Source of the DNA: Enterobacteriaceae endosymbiont of Donacia clavipes
GTDB lineage: Bacteria > Pseudomonadota > Gammaproteobacteria > Enterobacterales > Enterobacteriaceae
Assembly (NCBI RefSeq): GCF_012570365.1
Contig: NZ_CP046208.1
Coordinates: forward strand, 129,472-193,471
Direction of reading: 5' to 3'
Length of the DNA stretch: 64,000 nucleotides
The translations under genes were made by a program, and so were the position numbers. Each line of letters begins with the position of its first letter. Positions within the stretch are counted from its first letter, which is position 1. Shown here in pieces: positions 29,149-38,010 of the stretch. Below the pieces are notes generated by a model, which saw only the letters and a list, made by a program, of their open reading frames with translations, did not search any database and was not told where the DNA came from.

Positions 29149-29539
29149 ATTTTCCTCTTAAATTATATTTAATATAACATAATTATGTATGTTATTTTAT
29201 ATGTAAATTTTTTATCTATATAATTTTATTAAAATAAACAAAAATTAGATGATTTTAATTATCAAATTTTTTTAAAAAAATCAATATATAATTTGTTTTT
29301 ATATATTATTGTAACATTTCAATACTATTGATTATAACAAGTTTTTTATTTGGTTCTTTATTTATTAATTTGATTTTAATTATATATATTAAATTAAATT
29401 ATTTAGTTTAAATAAATTAAAAATTTTTTATTTAAAATAAATATTTATTATATATAAAAAATATTATTAGTAAATATATTATTATTTTTTATATTAATTT
29501 TATTTTAATGAGTAATTTCTTATTTTTAAAACTTATTAT
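29149..29539. other. 391-base intergenic region, no gene supported
   Basis: This is extremely A/T-rich sequence between the peroxiredoxin start and the rsmC stop. A minus-strand stretch around 29310-29360 reads KEPNKKLVIINSIEMLQ and then stops. It is more peptide-like than its surroundings and could be the tail of a vanished gene, but I cannot assign it. No promoter, RNA or repeat stands out. Confidence 0.5.
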
Positions 29540-30583
29540 TTATTTATTTTTTATACTATAAACAGAAAAATTTTTATTTTTAGATAAAATATTAAATTTA
29601 ATTAAAAATTTTTTAAAAATTTTAGAACATGATATAAAATTATTTATTACAAATAATAATTTTCCATTACGTTTTGTTTTTTCTTTAAATTTACTTATCA
29701 TTTGATAAATAAATTTTAATGAATAATTTAAATCATTATGAATAGGAGGATTTGATATAATAAAATCAAATTTTTTATTAATTTTAGAATAAACATCACT
29801 TGGAAATACATTATTATTTTCTAATAAATTTACATTTAATGTTTTTTTTGTTGAAATAATTGCTTTTATATCAATATCAGTTGAATATAATATAAATTTT
29901 TTTTTATTTTTTTTCATATTATTACTTAATATAGTAGAAATAATACCAGAACCACATCCTAAATCTAATATTTCTCCTTTAATATTTAAATAATTAATAA
30001 TAGTAGAAATTAAAAATTTACTACCATCATCAAATTTATTATTTCCAAAAATACCGGGTAAATTATATATTTTAAAATTTTTATAATAATAATATTTCCA
30101 ATAATCTTTTATATTAAAAAATATTTCTTTTTTAAGAGTTGCGTGAAATACAATATGTTTTCTTGCATTAATAATTTTTTCAAAATAAATAATTTTTAAT
30201 TCTTTTATATTTTTAATATTTTTTATACCACTATTATTAGCCCCTATAATATAGATATCACTTTTAAAAGTTAAAAATGATATTATATTTTTTAATATAA
30301 AAATAGATTCTTTTTTATTTTTTAACCAAAAAAATATAAGAACATTAAAACTATATTTTTTATATTTATTTCCTTTCATTATGCCATAATAAATATTATT
30401 ATTTATCATTTTTTTTAACCATATATAATAATCATATTTATGAGTATTTATAAAACTTATTAAAGTATTTAAATAAATTGGCATTGTATCTTGTATATTT
30501 CCAGCAAAAATTACTCTATGATTAATAAATTTATTTTTAAACAAACGTAATAAATATTGACTTATTGGTAATAATATATACAT
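29540..30583 (-). CDS. rsmC: 16S rRNA (guanine-1207-N2)-methyltransferase RsmC
   Basis: RsmC methylates G1207 of 16S rRNA in the 30S subunit. The N-terminal inactive domain is diverged but recognisable (RVIFAGNIQDTMP near residue 24). The C-terminal catalytic domain has LPGIFGNNKFDDGS, ILDLGCGSGIISTIL near residue 206, and FDFIISNPPIHNDLNYS near residue 277. The catalytic NPPF/Y of N-methyltransferases here reads NPPI, losing the aromatic residue that stacks on the base. Length is 347 (E. coli 343). It is followed by apaH on the same strand with almost no gap. In E. coli rsmC is elsewhere, so a rearrangement joined them. Confidence 0.88.
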   Translation of the reverse strand: MYILLPISQYLLRLFKNKFINHRVIFAGNIQDTMPIYLNTLISFINTHKYDYYIWLKKMINNNIYYGIMKGNKYKKYSFNVLIFFWLKNKKESIFILKNIISFLTFKSDIYIIGANNSGIKNIKNIKELKIIYFEKIINARKHIVFHATLKKEIFFNIKDYWKYYYYKNFKIYNLPGIFGNNKFDDGSKFLISTIINYLNIKGEILDLGCGSGIISTILSNNMKKNKKKFILYSTDIDIKAIISTKKTLNVNLLENNNVFPSDVYSKINKKFDFIISNPPIHNDLNYSLKFIYQMISKFKEKTKRNGKLLFVINNFISCSKIFKKFLIKFNILSKNKNFSVYSIKNK

Positions 30584-30584
30584 T

Positions 30585-31433
30585 TTAAATTTTACAAATT
30601 TTACTAAAAAATTGTTTTTTTTCCCATGAATAAATTGTTAATTTTTTACCCCAACAACATCCAGTATCTAATCCTATAATTTTTTTAGGTGTGTATTTTC
30701 CTCCTTGTAAATCAGACCAATGTCCAAAAAATATTGTATATTTTTTATATAAAATATTAGGTATCCAAAACCAAGGTTTTAATGTCTTAGATAAAATATC
30801 ATTAGGAGCTTTTTTAGTAAACATTTCTAATGTACCATTTGGATAACAATATCTCATTTTTGTTAACGAATTTACAATAAAATTAAAACGTTTAAATCCT
30901 ATTAGTGTATTTTTTTCCCAATCATTAACCTGATAATTTTCATTATTTATATAATCAAGAAATATTTTATTATTTTTTCCAGAAATAATATTCTTTGCTT
31001 CATAAGCAAAAGATAATATTTCTTTTATATTATTCCATTGTGGTGTGATACCAGCATGAGACATTAAAATTTTCTTATTTTTATCATATTGTATTAATGG
31101 TTGATATTTTAACCAATAATTTACAATAAATATAATTTTTTCATTTTTTAATAATTGTAAAATTTGTGAATCATTAATTTTATTATAATTATTATTAATA
31201 TTATAGTCTAAGACTAATGATATTAAATATAAGTCATGATTTCCTAAAACTAATTTTACAGAATCTTTAATAGAATATAAATAACATAATACTTTTATAG
31301 AATCTGGACCTCTTGCAATAAGATCTCCTGTAACCCATAATTGATCTTTTTTACAATTAAAATGAATTTTTTTTAACAAGGAAATAAATTCATTATAGTA
31401 TCCGTGAATATCACCAATAAGATAAGTAGTCAT
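30585..31433 (-). CDS. apaH: Diadenosine tetraphosphatase ApaH
   Basis: ApaH hydrolyses Ap4A symmetrically to two ADP and also removes Np4A caps from RNA. The metallophosphatase motifs are present: TYLIGDIHGYYNEF at the N-terminus, VTGDLIARGP near residue 35, VLGNHDLYL near residue 63, and SHAGITPQW. It ends with GLDTGCCWGKKLT, where the E. coli protein has GLDTGCCWGGTLT. Length is 282 (E. coli 280). It forms the conserved block apaH-apaG-rsmA-(pdxA)-surA. Its stop lies one base from the rsmC ATG. Confidence 0.95.
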   Translation of the reverse strand: MTTYLIGDIHGYYNEFISLLKKIHFNCKKDQLWVTGDLIARGPDSIKVLCYLYSIKDSVKLVLGNHDLYLISLVLDYNINNNYNKINDSQILQLLKNEKIIFIVNYWLKYQPLIQYDKNKKILMSHAGITPQWNNIKEILSFAYEAKNIISGKNNKIFLDYINNENYQVNDWEKNTLIGFKRFNFIVNSLTKMRYCYPNGTLEMFTKKAPNDILSKTLKPWFWIPNILYKKYTIFFGHWSDLQGGKYTPKKIIGLDTGCCWGKKLTIYSWEKKQFFSKICKI

Positions 31434-31444
31434 TTTTTTATATA

Positions 31445-31825
31445 TTAATGAATGTAAGTTTTAATTGCTAAACGAAAAATTGGAATATCTACATGATAAA
31501 CATTATTTTTTTCATCTATCATAATATAATGTCCCTGCATTATTCCAATTGGAGTTTCTAAAATTGCTCCACTAGTATAATGAAAATCATTTCCTGGTCT
31601 AATATATGGTTTTTTACCTATTACTCCTTCTCCATATATTTGAGTTTTTTGACCATTACCATTAGTAATGGTCCAATAACGACTAATTAATTGTAATATT
31701 TTTTTACCTAAATTATGTATTGTGATTGTATATGCAAAAACATAACGATTAACTGTAGGTATTGATTGAGATTTTATATAAATACTATGTGATTTTATAT
31801 AAACTTGAGATAATAACGATTTCAT
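31445..31825 (-). CDS. apaG: ApaG domain protein
   Basis: ApaG is a small beta-sandwich protein of unsettled function, linked genetically to apaH and to metal and diadenosine-phosphate metabolism. The 126 residues (E. coli 125) include FAYTITIHNLG, LISRYWTITNGNGQ, GEGVIGKKPYIRPG, FHYTSGAILETPIGIMQGHY and the C-terminal IPIFRLA, all typical of ApaG. It lies between rsmA and apaH as in E. coli, 4 bases after rsmA. Its survival in so small a genome suggests that its function matters more than the lack of a strong phenotype would suggest (inference). Confidence 0.95.
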   Translation of the reverse strand: MKSLLSQVYIKSHSIYIKSQSIPTVNRYVFAYTITIHNLGKKILQLISRYWTITNGNGQKTQIYGEGVIGKKPYIRPGNDFHYTSGAILETPIGIMQGHYIMIDEKNNVYHVDIPIFRLAIKTYIH

Positions 31826-31829
31826 AAGT

Positions 31830-32630
31830 TTATAACCTTTTATTTTTTAATTCTAACCAATGAGCTAACTGACAATATTCTGATATTGAAACATCTTCAG
31901 CACGAATTTTATAATCGATACCTAAAAAATTTAATTCTTCTATAGAAAATAAATTTATTAAACTATTACGTAATATTTTTCTTCTCATACTAAAAGTTTG
32001 TTTAATAATTTTTTTTAAAAAAAAAATGTTATTTAGATTATAAGGATTATTATTGTATGGTCTCATATATATCATATTAGAAATTATTTTAGGTTTTGGA
32101 AAAAAAGAACTTGGTTCAATCTTTATTAAAGATTTTATTTTAAAAAATAATTGTGTAATTATACTTAAACGACCATAATTTTTTTCTCCTGGTTGAGCAA
32201 TTAAACAATCTACTACTTCTTTTTGCATAATAAAATTAATATCTTTAATATTATTTAAATATTTAAATAAATAAAATATTATTGTAGTAGAAATATTATA
32301 CGGTAAACTTCCAAATATACGTATCCTTTTTTTAAATTTTTTTATTAAATTTAAAAAATTAAAATTTAAAACATTATTTAATATAAAATTTACATTTGTA
32401 TTTATTAAAATTTTATTTTTTTTTAAAATATTAATTAAATTTTTATCAATTTCAATAACTGAAAAATTTTTATTATAACTAGTCATAGGTATGGTCAATG
32501 AACCTAATCCTGGTCCTATTTCAACCATATTATGGTGGTATTTTGGATTTATTAAAAAAATAATATTTTTAATAATATTTTTATTAATTAATATATGTTG
32601 TCCATAATTTTTTTTAAGAAAGATTTTCAT
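31830..32630 (-). CDS. rsmA: 16S rRNA dimethyladenosine transferase RsmA (KsgA)
   Basis: RsmA dimethylates A1518 and A1519 near the 3' end of 16S rRNA, a checkpoint in 30S assembly. The SAM-binding region reads KKNYGQHILINKNI, then VEIGPGLGSLT near residue 37. The catalytic motif is FGSLPYNIST near residue 106 (the NLPY-type motif with S-L-P-Y-N), followed by MQKEVVDCLIAQPGEKNYGRLS and FFPKPKI. Length is 266 (E. coli 273). pdxA, normally between surA and rsmA, is absent, so only 96 bases separate them. Confidence 0.95.
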   Translation of the reverse strand: MKIFLKKNYGQHILINKNIIKNIIFLINPKYHHNMVEIGPGLGSLTIPMTSYNKNFSVIEIDKNLINILKKNKILINTNVNFILNNVLNFNFLNLIKKFKKRIRIFGSLPYNISTTIIFYLFKYLNNIKDINFIMQKEVVDCLIAQPGEKNYGRLSIITQLFFKIKSLIKIEPSSFFPKPKIISNMIYMRPYNNNPYNLNNIFFLKKIIKQTFSMRRKILRNSLINLFSIEELNFLGIDYKIRAEDVSISEYCQLAHWLELKNKRL

Positions 32631-32726
32631 AACATTATTTCTTATACATAAAAAATTTTATTTTAAAAGAATCTATATATTTTATATATATTTATTAATT
32701 TATAACATTATAATATTATTTTTTTA

Positions 32727-34028
32727 TTATTTCATTAAGTTTTTAATATATATTGTTTTAGCATATTCATAAATAAAAAAATCAGATTCTTTTTCAAGAT
32801 TTTGTTTTAAAATAATATTATAAGCTTCTTTTTTAAAAAAATTTTTTGTTTTTTGATTATTTTCTTCATTTAATAATTGAATTATATAATATCCATTAGA
32901 GATTTTAATAGGTAAACTAAATTGATTTATTTTTAATTTTCCTAAAATTTTTTGAAAATTTATGTAAAAGGAATTTAATGGCACCCAAATAATATTTTCT
33001 TTAAATTTAATTATTTTTTTATTTTCTAAAATTAATTTCATTGCTTTTTTAAAAGTAATTTTTTTTTTTAAAAGATTAAAATAGATATAATTTATTTTTT
33101 TTTTGATGTTTTTTTTATTAAAATTATATTTATCTATATATATAAAACGTAATAATACTTTTTTATTATCAATATTATTAATTGATACAATATTATTTAT
33201 TTTTAAAATAAAAATTTTAGAATATAAATATATTGGACCTATTATATTTCCTTTTTTTGATTTATCTAAATAATTAATTAAAATTAATGGTAATTCATCT
33301 TCCATACCTTTTAGAGTTATTTTTTTTATTTTTGAATTAGAAATAAATAAATTACTTTCAATATTTTTGATATGATTATTTAATTTATTATTTTTTAATA
33401 TATTTAATAATTTAGATATTAAGCTTAATTTATAATTAAAATCATTTTTTAATAATGATTTTGATTTATTAACTGTTAAATAAAATAAAGTGATGTTATA
33501 TTTTTTATGAAATTTAGATTTTAAATATAATTGATTACTTAAAGAGTTAATTTCTTCATCAAAAATATTTATTGTATTTTTTATTAAAATATTTTTAAAC
33601 ATATAAATTAAGAGACTTTTTCTCATAAAACTCAAATATATTTTATAACTAATATGATTTTTTACAAATCTTTTTTTTAAAAGATTTTCATTAATATTAT
33701 TTTGTTGATACATATTTAAAATAAAATTATTTAAGTTATTTCTAGAAATATAAAAATTGTTATTTTTTATAATTTGTAAAAAAATATTATTTTTTATTAA
33801 ATCTTCAATATTACTGATATCTAATATGGAATTTAATAATTCATTTTCATTATTATGAATATAATTAAATATATTTAAAATATCATAAATATTTTTTTTA
33901 GAAACTATTTCATTATTTATAATAAATCCAATACCATCAATATTTTCTATTGATGTAGATATACATCTAGATGTATTAAATATACAATATGTTATTGTTA
34001 TAATAAATATTATTTTTTTAATTATCAT
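32727..34028 (-). CDS. surA: Periplasmic chaperone/peptidyl-prolyl isomerase SurA
   Basis: SurA escorts outer-membrane proteins through the periplasm. The protein is strongly diverged. Its position (between rsmA and divergent djlA), 433-residue length (E. coli 428), N-terminal signal-type hydrophobic stretch, and the INNEIVSKKNIYDIL helix-loop of the SurA N-domain support the call. A parvulin-like fold with GNIIGPIYLYSKIFILKI and ISNGYYIIQLLNE is visible, and the end resembles AYVKIL. Catalytic parvulin residues cannot be confirmed by eye. lptD, normally its neighbour and main client, is lost, but OmpA at 52.5 kb is still a possible client. Confidence 0.82.
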   Translation of the reverse strand: MIIKKIIFIITITYCIFNTSRCISTSIENIDGIGFIINNEIVSKKNIYDILNIFNYIHNNENELLNSILDISNIEDLIKNNIFLQIIKNNNFYISRNNLNNFILNMYQQNNINENLLKKRFVKNHISYKIYLSFMRKSLLIYMFKNILIKNTINIFDEEINSLSNQLYLKSKFHKKYNITLFYLTVNKSKSLLKNDFNYKLSLISKLLNILKNNKLNNHIKNIESNLFISNSKIKKITLKGMEDELPLILINYLDKSKKGNIIGPIYLYSKIFILKINNIVSINNIDNKKVLLRFIYIDKYNFNKKNIKKKINYIYFNLLKKKITFKKAMKLILENKKIIKFKENIIWVPLNSFYINFQKILGKLKINQFSLPIKISNGYYIIQLLNEENNQKTKNFFKKEAYNIILKQNLEKESDFFIYEYAKTIYIKNLMK

Positions 34029-34188
34029 TTTATATCCTATATAAAAAATATATTTTATATTAGTTATAATAATTTTATTTTAAATTTATTCAATATTTAT
34101 TATTTAATAATATATTAAATTTTAGATATTTATAAATTAATAATTTATTATATTAAATTATAATTTCAATATATTCATTGAGGTTTAT

Positions 34189-35061
34189 ATGTTTTTTTGG
34201 TTAAAATTATTATTATTTTTAATAAGTTTTATAGTTAATTGTAAGATTATTTATCATTTAATAAATATAATAATAATTATATTAATTAGCTACTTAATTA
34301 ATAAAATATATAAATTTTATTTTAAAAATAATTATGATATTTATAATATAAAAAAAATATTTCTCCAAATTAATTTTGAAGTAATGGGATATATAAGTAA
34401 ATCAAAAGGTTTTGTTAGTAATAATGATATAATTATTACAACAAAACTAATAAAAAAAATGAAATTAAATAATAAAGATATTATTTTTGTTCGTAAATCA
34501 TTTATAAGTGGTAAAAAAAAAGATTATCCTTTAATTTATAAATTAAATCAATTAGATTATGTAATTTATAAAGATACTTATTTAATAAATAAATTTTTAG
34601 AAATACAACTTGAATTATCTTTTATTAATAAATATTTAAACCCAAAAACTAGACAAATATTATTTATCATATTTCAAGAATTAAAAATATCTTTATACCA
34701 AATTATGACAATAATTAATAAATTAAAATGTAAAAATAAATATATTAATGAAAAAGATTTATTTTTTCATAAAAATTATTATCAATTTCAAGAACAAACA
34801 ACAAACAATAATTTTAATTATAATAATTATCAAAATACAAATAATGATAAATCTGATTTAGATCAAGCATATAAATTATTAGGAATTAAATATAATGATG
34901 ATCTTTTAACTATTAAAAGAGCATATCATAAATTAATCAGTAAATATCATCCAGATAAATTAATTTCTAAAGGTCATACATTAAAACAATTAGAAATAGC
35001 AAAGATTAAAACTCAAAATATACATAAAGCATATAATATAATAAAAAAACATATTATATAA
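34189..35061 (+). CDS. djlA: Membrane-anchored DnaJ-like co-chaperone DjlA
   Basis: DjlA is an inner-membrane J-protein that works with DnaK. Two hydrophobic segments in the first 45 residues provide the anchor. The middle holds a TerB-like helical domain (FEVMGYISKSKGFVSNND). The last 70 residues are a J domain, AYKLLGIKYNDDLLTIKRAYHKL, with HPD in SKYHPDKLISKG near residue 260. Length is 290 (E. coli 271). The extra length is an Asn/Gln-rich linker before the J domain. It is divergent from surA as in E. coli, with lptD deleted between them. Confidence 0.9.
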   Translation: MFFWLKLLLFLISFIVNCKIIYHLINIIIIILISYLINKIYKFYFKNNYDIYNIKKIFLQINFEVMGYISKSKGFVSNNDIIITTKLIKKMKLNNKDIIFVRKSFISGKKKDYPLIYKLNQLDYVIYKDTYLINKFLEIQLELSFINKYLNPKTRQILFIIFQELKISLYQIMTIINKLKCKNKYINEKDLFFHKNYYQFQEQTTNNNFNYNNYQNTNNDKSDLDQAYKLLGIKYNDDLLTIKRAYHKLISKYHPDKLISKGHTLKQLEIAKIKTQNIHKAYNIIKKHII

Positions 35062-35065
35062 AATT

Positions 35066-35455
35066 TTATAATTTTTCAATTATAACTATTGCACAAGTAT
35101 AATTAATTTCATCTGATAAAGAAACGTGAATATAATAACTATTAGTTATATTTTTTAAAATTTTTAGAGCTTGCTTATAAAATTTTAATTTTGGTTTGCC
35201 ATTTTTATAATGTAAAAGTTCTATTTGATTAAAAAATATTCCATTAGTAAAACCAGTATTAAGAGCTTTTACTGCTGCTTCTTTAACAGAAAAATATTTT
35301 GATAAAATTTTAATTTTTTTATTTTTATTTTTTTTATAAATAGATAATTCATATTGAGTTAATATTCTATATACAAAACGTTTTCCAAAATATTTAAATG
35401 TTTTTTTAATTCTACTAATTTCTACTACATCTATACCAATACCAATTATACTCAT
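35066..35455 (-). CDS. acpS: Holo-ACP synthase AcpS
   Basis: AcpS attaches 4'-phosphopantetheine from CoA to acyl carrier protein. It shows the two family motifs: GIGIDVVEISRIKK (with the Mg-binding Asp near residue 9) and KYFSVKEAAVKAL near residue 55 with the catalytic Glu. Length is 129 (E. coli 126). It ends the lepA-lepB-rnc-era-acpS run. recO and pdxJ, which lie between era and acpS in E. coli, are deleted, leaving a 16-base gap. Its stop is 4 bases from the convergent djlA stop. Confidence 0.95.
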   Translation of the reverse strand: MSIIGIGIDVVEISRIKKTFKYFGKRFVYRILTQYELSIYKKNKNKKIKILSKYFSVKEAAVKALNTGFTNGIFFNQIELLHYKNGKPKLKFYKQALKILKNITNSYYIHVSLSDEINYTCAIVIIEKL

Positions 35456-35471
35456 AATTAATTTTTACCAA

Positions 35472-36299
35472 TTATTTAATTTGTACCCATATTTTTAAAT
35501 TTATTTTTTTTTTAAAAAAATTTTCTATATTTTGTTCAGATTGATATTTAATTAATTTTAATTTTTTTGCTTTTTTACCTATTATTATTTTTTTTTGATT
35601 TAAATTTTTTACTAAAAATAATATTTTTATTTCATTTTTTTTTATTTTTTCTTTGAGAATATTATTTATTTTAATATTTATTAAGTAAGGTAATTCTTTA
35701 TGAATGTATTTTATAATATTTTCTCTTATAATTTCTTTAATAATAATTTCTTTTGTTTGATTTGTAATATAATTTTTAGGATAACGATGTTTTTTTTTAG
35801 GTAAATTTTTACAAATAAAATTATTAATAACATCAGTATATAATTTATATTTAGCTGAAATTATAAATAAAAAAATAAATTTTATTTTTTTTTTAATAGA
35901 ATTAATATATGGTAATAAAATATTTTTATTTTTAATTTTATCAACTTTATTAATAATTAATATTATTGGAATATTAATTTTATTTAAAATTTCCAAAATT
36001 TTTTTTTCTATATGATTCCATTTATTTCTATCTAAAACAAATAAAATAAAATTAAATTTATTATTTATTAATAAATTAAAATTTATTTTATTAAAAAATA
36101 TATTACCTGGAGTATCAATATATTCTATTTGATAAGAATTATTATTATATATTCCTACTATATTAAAATTAGTAGTATTAATTTTATGAGAAATAATAGA
36201 AATTTTTTTACCTATTAATGTATTTATTAAGGTAGATTTTCCTACATTAGATCTTCCTAAAATTAAAATTTTACCATAATACGAAAATGTTATTTTCAC
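35472..36299 (-). CDS. era: GTPase Era, short C-terminus
   Basis: Era is a GTPase that binds the 3' end of 16S rRNA during 30S assembly. G1 is GRSNVGKSTLIN near residue 15, G2 lies in INTTNFNIVG, G3 is YIDTPGN and G4 is INKVDKI. The C-terminal KH domain carries IIGKKAKKLKLI. The protein has 275 residues against 301. It starts a few residues later and stops right after LKIWVQIK, so the roughly 20-residue tail that follows the KH domain in E. coli is missing. The rest is intact. Adjacent rnc (RNase III) keeps the usual order. Confidence 0.92.
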   Translation of the reverse strand: MKITFSYYGKILILGRSNVGKSTLINTLIGKKISIISHKINTTNFNIVGIYNNNSYQIEYIDTPGNIFFNKINFNLLINNKFNFILFVLDRNKWNHIEKKILEILNKINIPIILIINKVDKIKNKNILLPYINSIKKKIKFIFLFIISAKYKLYTDVINNFICKNLPKKKHRYPKNYITNQTKEIIIKEIIRENIIKYIHKELPYLINIKINNILKEKIKKNEIKILFLVKNLNQKKIIIGKKAKKLKLIKYQSEQNIENFFKKKINLKIWVQIK

Positions 36300-36334
36300 A
36301 TAAATTACCTTTTATTAAAAAAAAAATTATTAAA

Positions 36335-37012
36335 TTAAATGCCTAATTTTTTTAAGGCTTGCTCTGCAGCCGATTGTTCTGCTTTACGACGACTTGAACC
36401 TTTTCCTGTAATAATTGTGGATATTCCACTAATTTTACATTGTATTATAAATTTTTGATTATGTATTTCTCCATTAATTTGTAAAACAAAATAATGAGGT
36501 AATGGAAGATGTGATTGTTGTAAATATTCTTGTAATCTAGTTTTAGGATCTTTTTGATTATTACCTGGTAATATTTTTTCTAACCTTAGTTGATACCAAA
36601 TTAATATTATTTTTTCTACTATTTTTATATTACTATCTAAGCAAATACTACCTATTAAAGCTTCCATAGTATCTGCAAGAATAGATTCTCTATTATATCC
36701 TCCATTTTTAAATTCTCCAGGACCTAAAAATAAATATTCACCTAATTTAAATTCTCTTGCGATACTAGCTAAAGTATTTCCTCTAACTAAAGTAGCACGC
36801 ATACGACTCATATTACCTTCATTTACATTAGGAAATTTATTATATAAGGCTTTAGCAATTATATAACTTAAAATAGAATCTCCTAAAAATTCTAATCTTT
36901 CGTTATGTTTACTACTTGCACTTCTATGTGTTAAAGCTTGATATAATAAATCTTGATGATTAAAAATATAACCTAATTTTTGTTGTAATTGACTAATCAT
37001 AATAAAATTCAT
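36335..37012 (-). CDS. rnc: Ribonuclease III
   Basis: RNase III cuts double-stranded RNA and starts rRNA maturation. The nuclease signature [17 protein letters not shown] near residue 38 and the catalytic [11 protein letters not shown] near residue 115 are intact. The C-terminal dsRNA-binding domain has [11 protein letters not shown] and [20 protein letters not shown]. Length is 225 (E. coli 226), with very high similarity. In E. coli the rnc operon regulates itself through a leader stem cleaved by RNase III. I see no convincing long stem in the 56 bases between lepB and rnc. Confidence 0.97.
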   Translation of the reverse strand: MNFIMISQLQQKLGYIFNHQDLLYQALTHRSASSKHNERLEFLGDSILSYIIAKALYNKFPNVNEGNMSRMRATLVRGNTLASIAREFKLGEYLFLGPGEFKNGGYNRESILADTMEALIGSICLDSNIKIVEKIILIWYQLRLEKILPGNNQKDPKTRLQEYLQQSHLPLPHYFVLQINGEIHNQKFIIQCKISGISTIITGKGSSRRKAEQSAAEQALKKLGI

Positions 37013-37068
37013 ATAACTGTATTTTTAATCTAAAATATATTATATAAAATAAATAATATATTTTAAAA

Positions 37069-37998
37069 CTAATTAATTTTATGTATTCGATTAAATCTAA
37101 TTTTAATAAATTGTGTATTTGTATTTTTTCCAATACTAAACCAAATAAAAATTGCTTTTCCTAATAAATATTTTTTATTAACAAAACCCCAATATCTACT
37201 ATCATAACTTTTATCACGATTATCTCCCATCACAAAATAACATTTATCAGGAACTAACCAAGTATATTTTGGAAAATTTTTTTGTTTATAAATTTTTAAA
37301 AATTCATTTTTTATTTCTGGTAAAAATAAAATTTTATGTGGTAATTTATTTATATTTTCTGTATATTGAAAAAATCTTAATTTACCAAAATAATGATGTT
37401 TTATTAAATTTTTTTTAAAATTATAAATTTTTTTTTTATTTTTAATAAAAATATGAAAAAAATTACTTTTTTGAAGATTATTATATTTAATAATATATTT
37501 TTTTATATTTCTTTTAGAATATAATATAATTTGTTTATTTTTTTGATCATAAAAAATAAAATCACCTGGTAGTCCAATAATTCTTTTAATATATTTTTTT
37601 TTAACATTTTTAGGAAATTTAAAAACAACAATATCTCCTCTTTTTGGAAATTTATTTTTAATAATATATTTATTATTTAAAGGATTTTTAATACCATAAA
37701 TAAATTTATTTACTAAAATAAAATCACCTGATAATAAAGTTGGCATCATAGAATCAGAAAGTATATAAAAAGGTTCATATATAAATAAACGTATTATAAA
37801 AATAAATAATATTATAAAAATTAAAAATTTTATTTGTTTTATCCAATCTTTTTTTTTCATATATTTATATAAATTTTTAATATTTTTATATAAATAAAAA
37901 TTTTTTAATATTTTTATTTTGTAAAAAAAATATATAAAACCTAACAATAAAATACTTAAAAAAAATATTTTTATATTTATCTTATTCATGTTATTCAT
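37069..37998 (-). CDS. lepB: Signal peptidase I LepB
   Basis: LepB removes signal peptides from exported proteins at the inner membrane. It has two N-terminal membrane helices (about residues 11-28 and 57-72). The catalytic Ser is in ILSDSMMPTLLSGD (Ser83) and the catalytic Lys in KKYIKRIIGLPGD (about Lys138). The last conserved box is VMGDNRDKSYDSRYWG. Length is 309 (E. coli 324). Likely substrates in this window are OmpA and SurA, both with signal peptides. It lies 12 bases after lepA on the same strand. Confidence 0.95.
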   Translation of the reverse strand: MNNMNKINIKIFFLSILLLGFIYFFYKIKILKNFYLYKNIKNLYKYMKKKDWIKQIKFLIFIILFIFIIRLFIYEPFYILSDSMMPTLLSGDFILVNKFIYGIKNPLNNKYIIKNKFPKRGDIVVFKFPKNVKKKYIKRIIGLPGDFIFYDQKNKQIILYSKRNIKKYIIKYNNLQKSNFFHIFIKNKKKIYNFKKNLIKHHYFGKLRFFQYTENINKLPHKILFLPEIKNEFLKIYKQKNFPKYTWLVPDKCYFVMGDNRDKSYDSRYWGFVNKKYLLGKAIFIWFSIGKNTNTQFIKIRFNRIHKIN

Positions 37999-38010
37999 AT
38001 TTTACATAAA

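Noticed and set aside
29149..29539. Gene remnant reading KEPNKKLVIINSIEMLQ on the minus strand
   Set aside because: Too short, with stops close upstream and no protein family I can name, so it is kept only as a remark in the intergenic entry.
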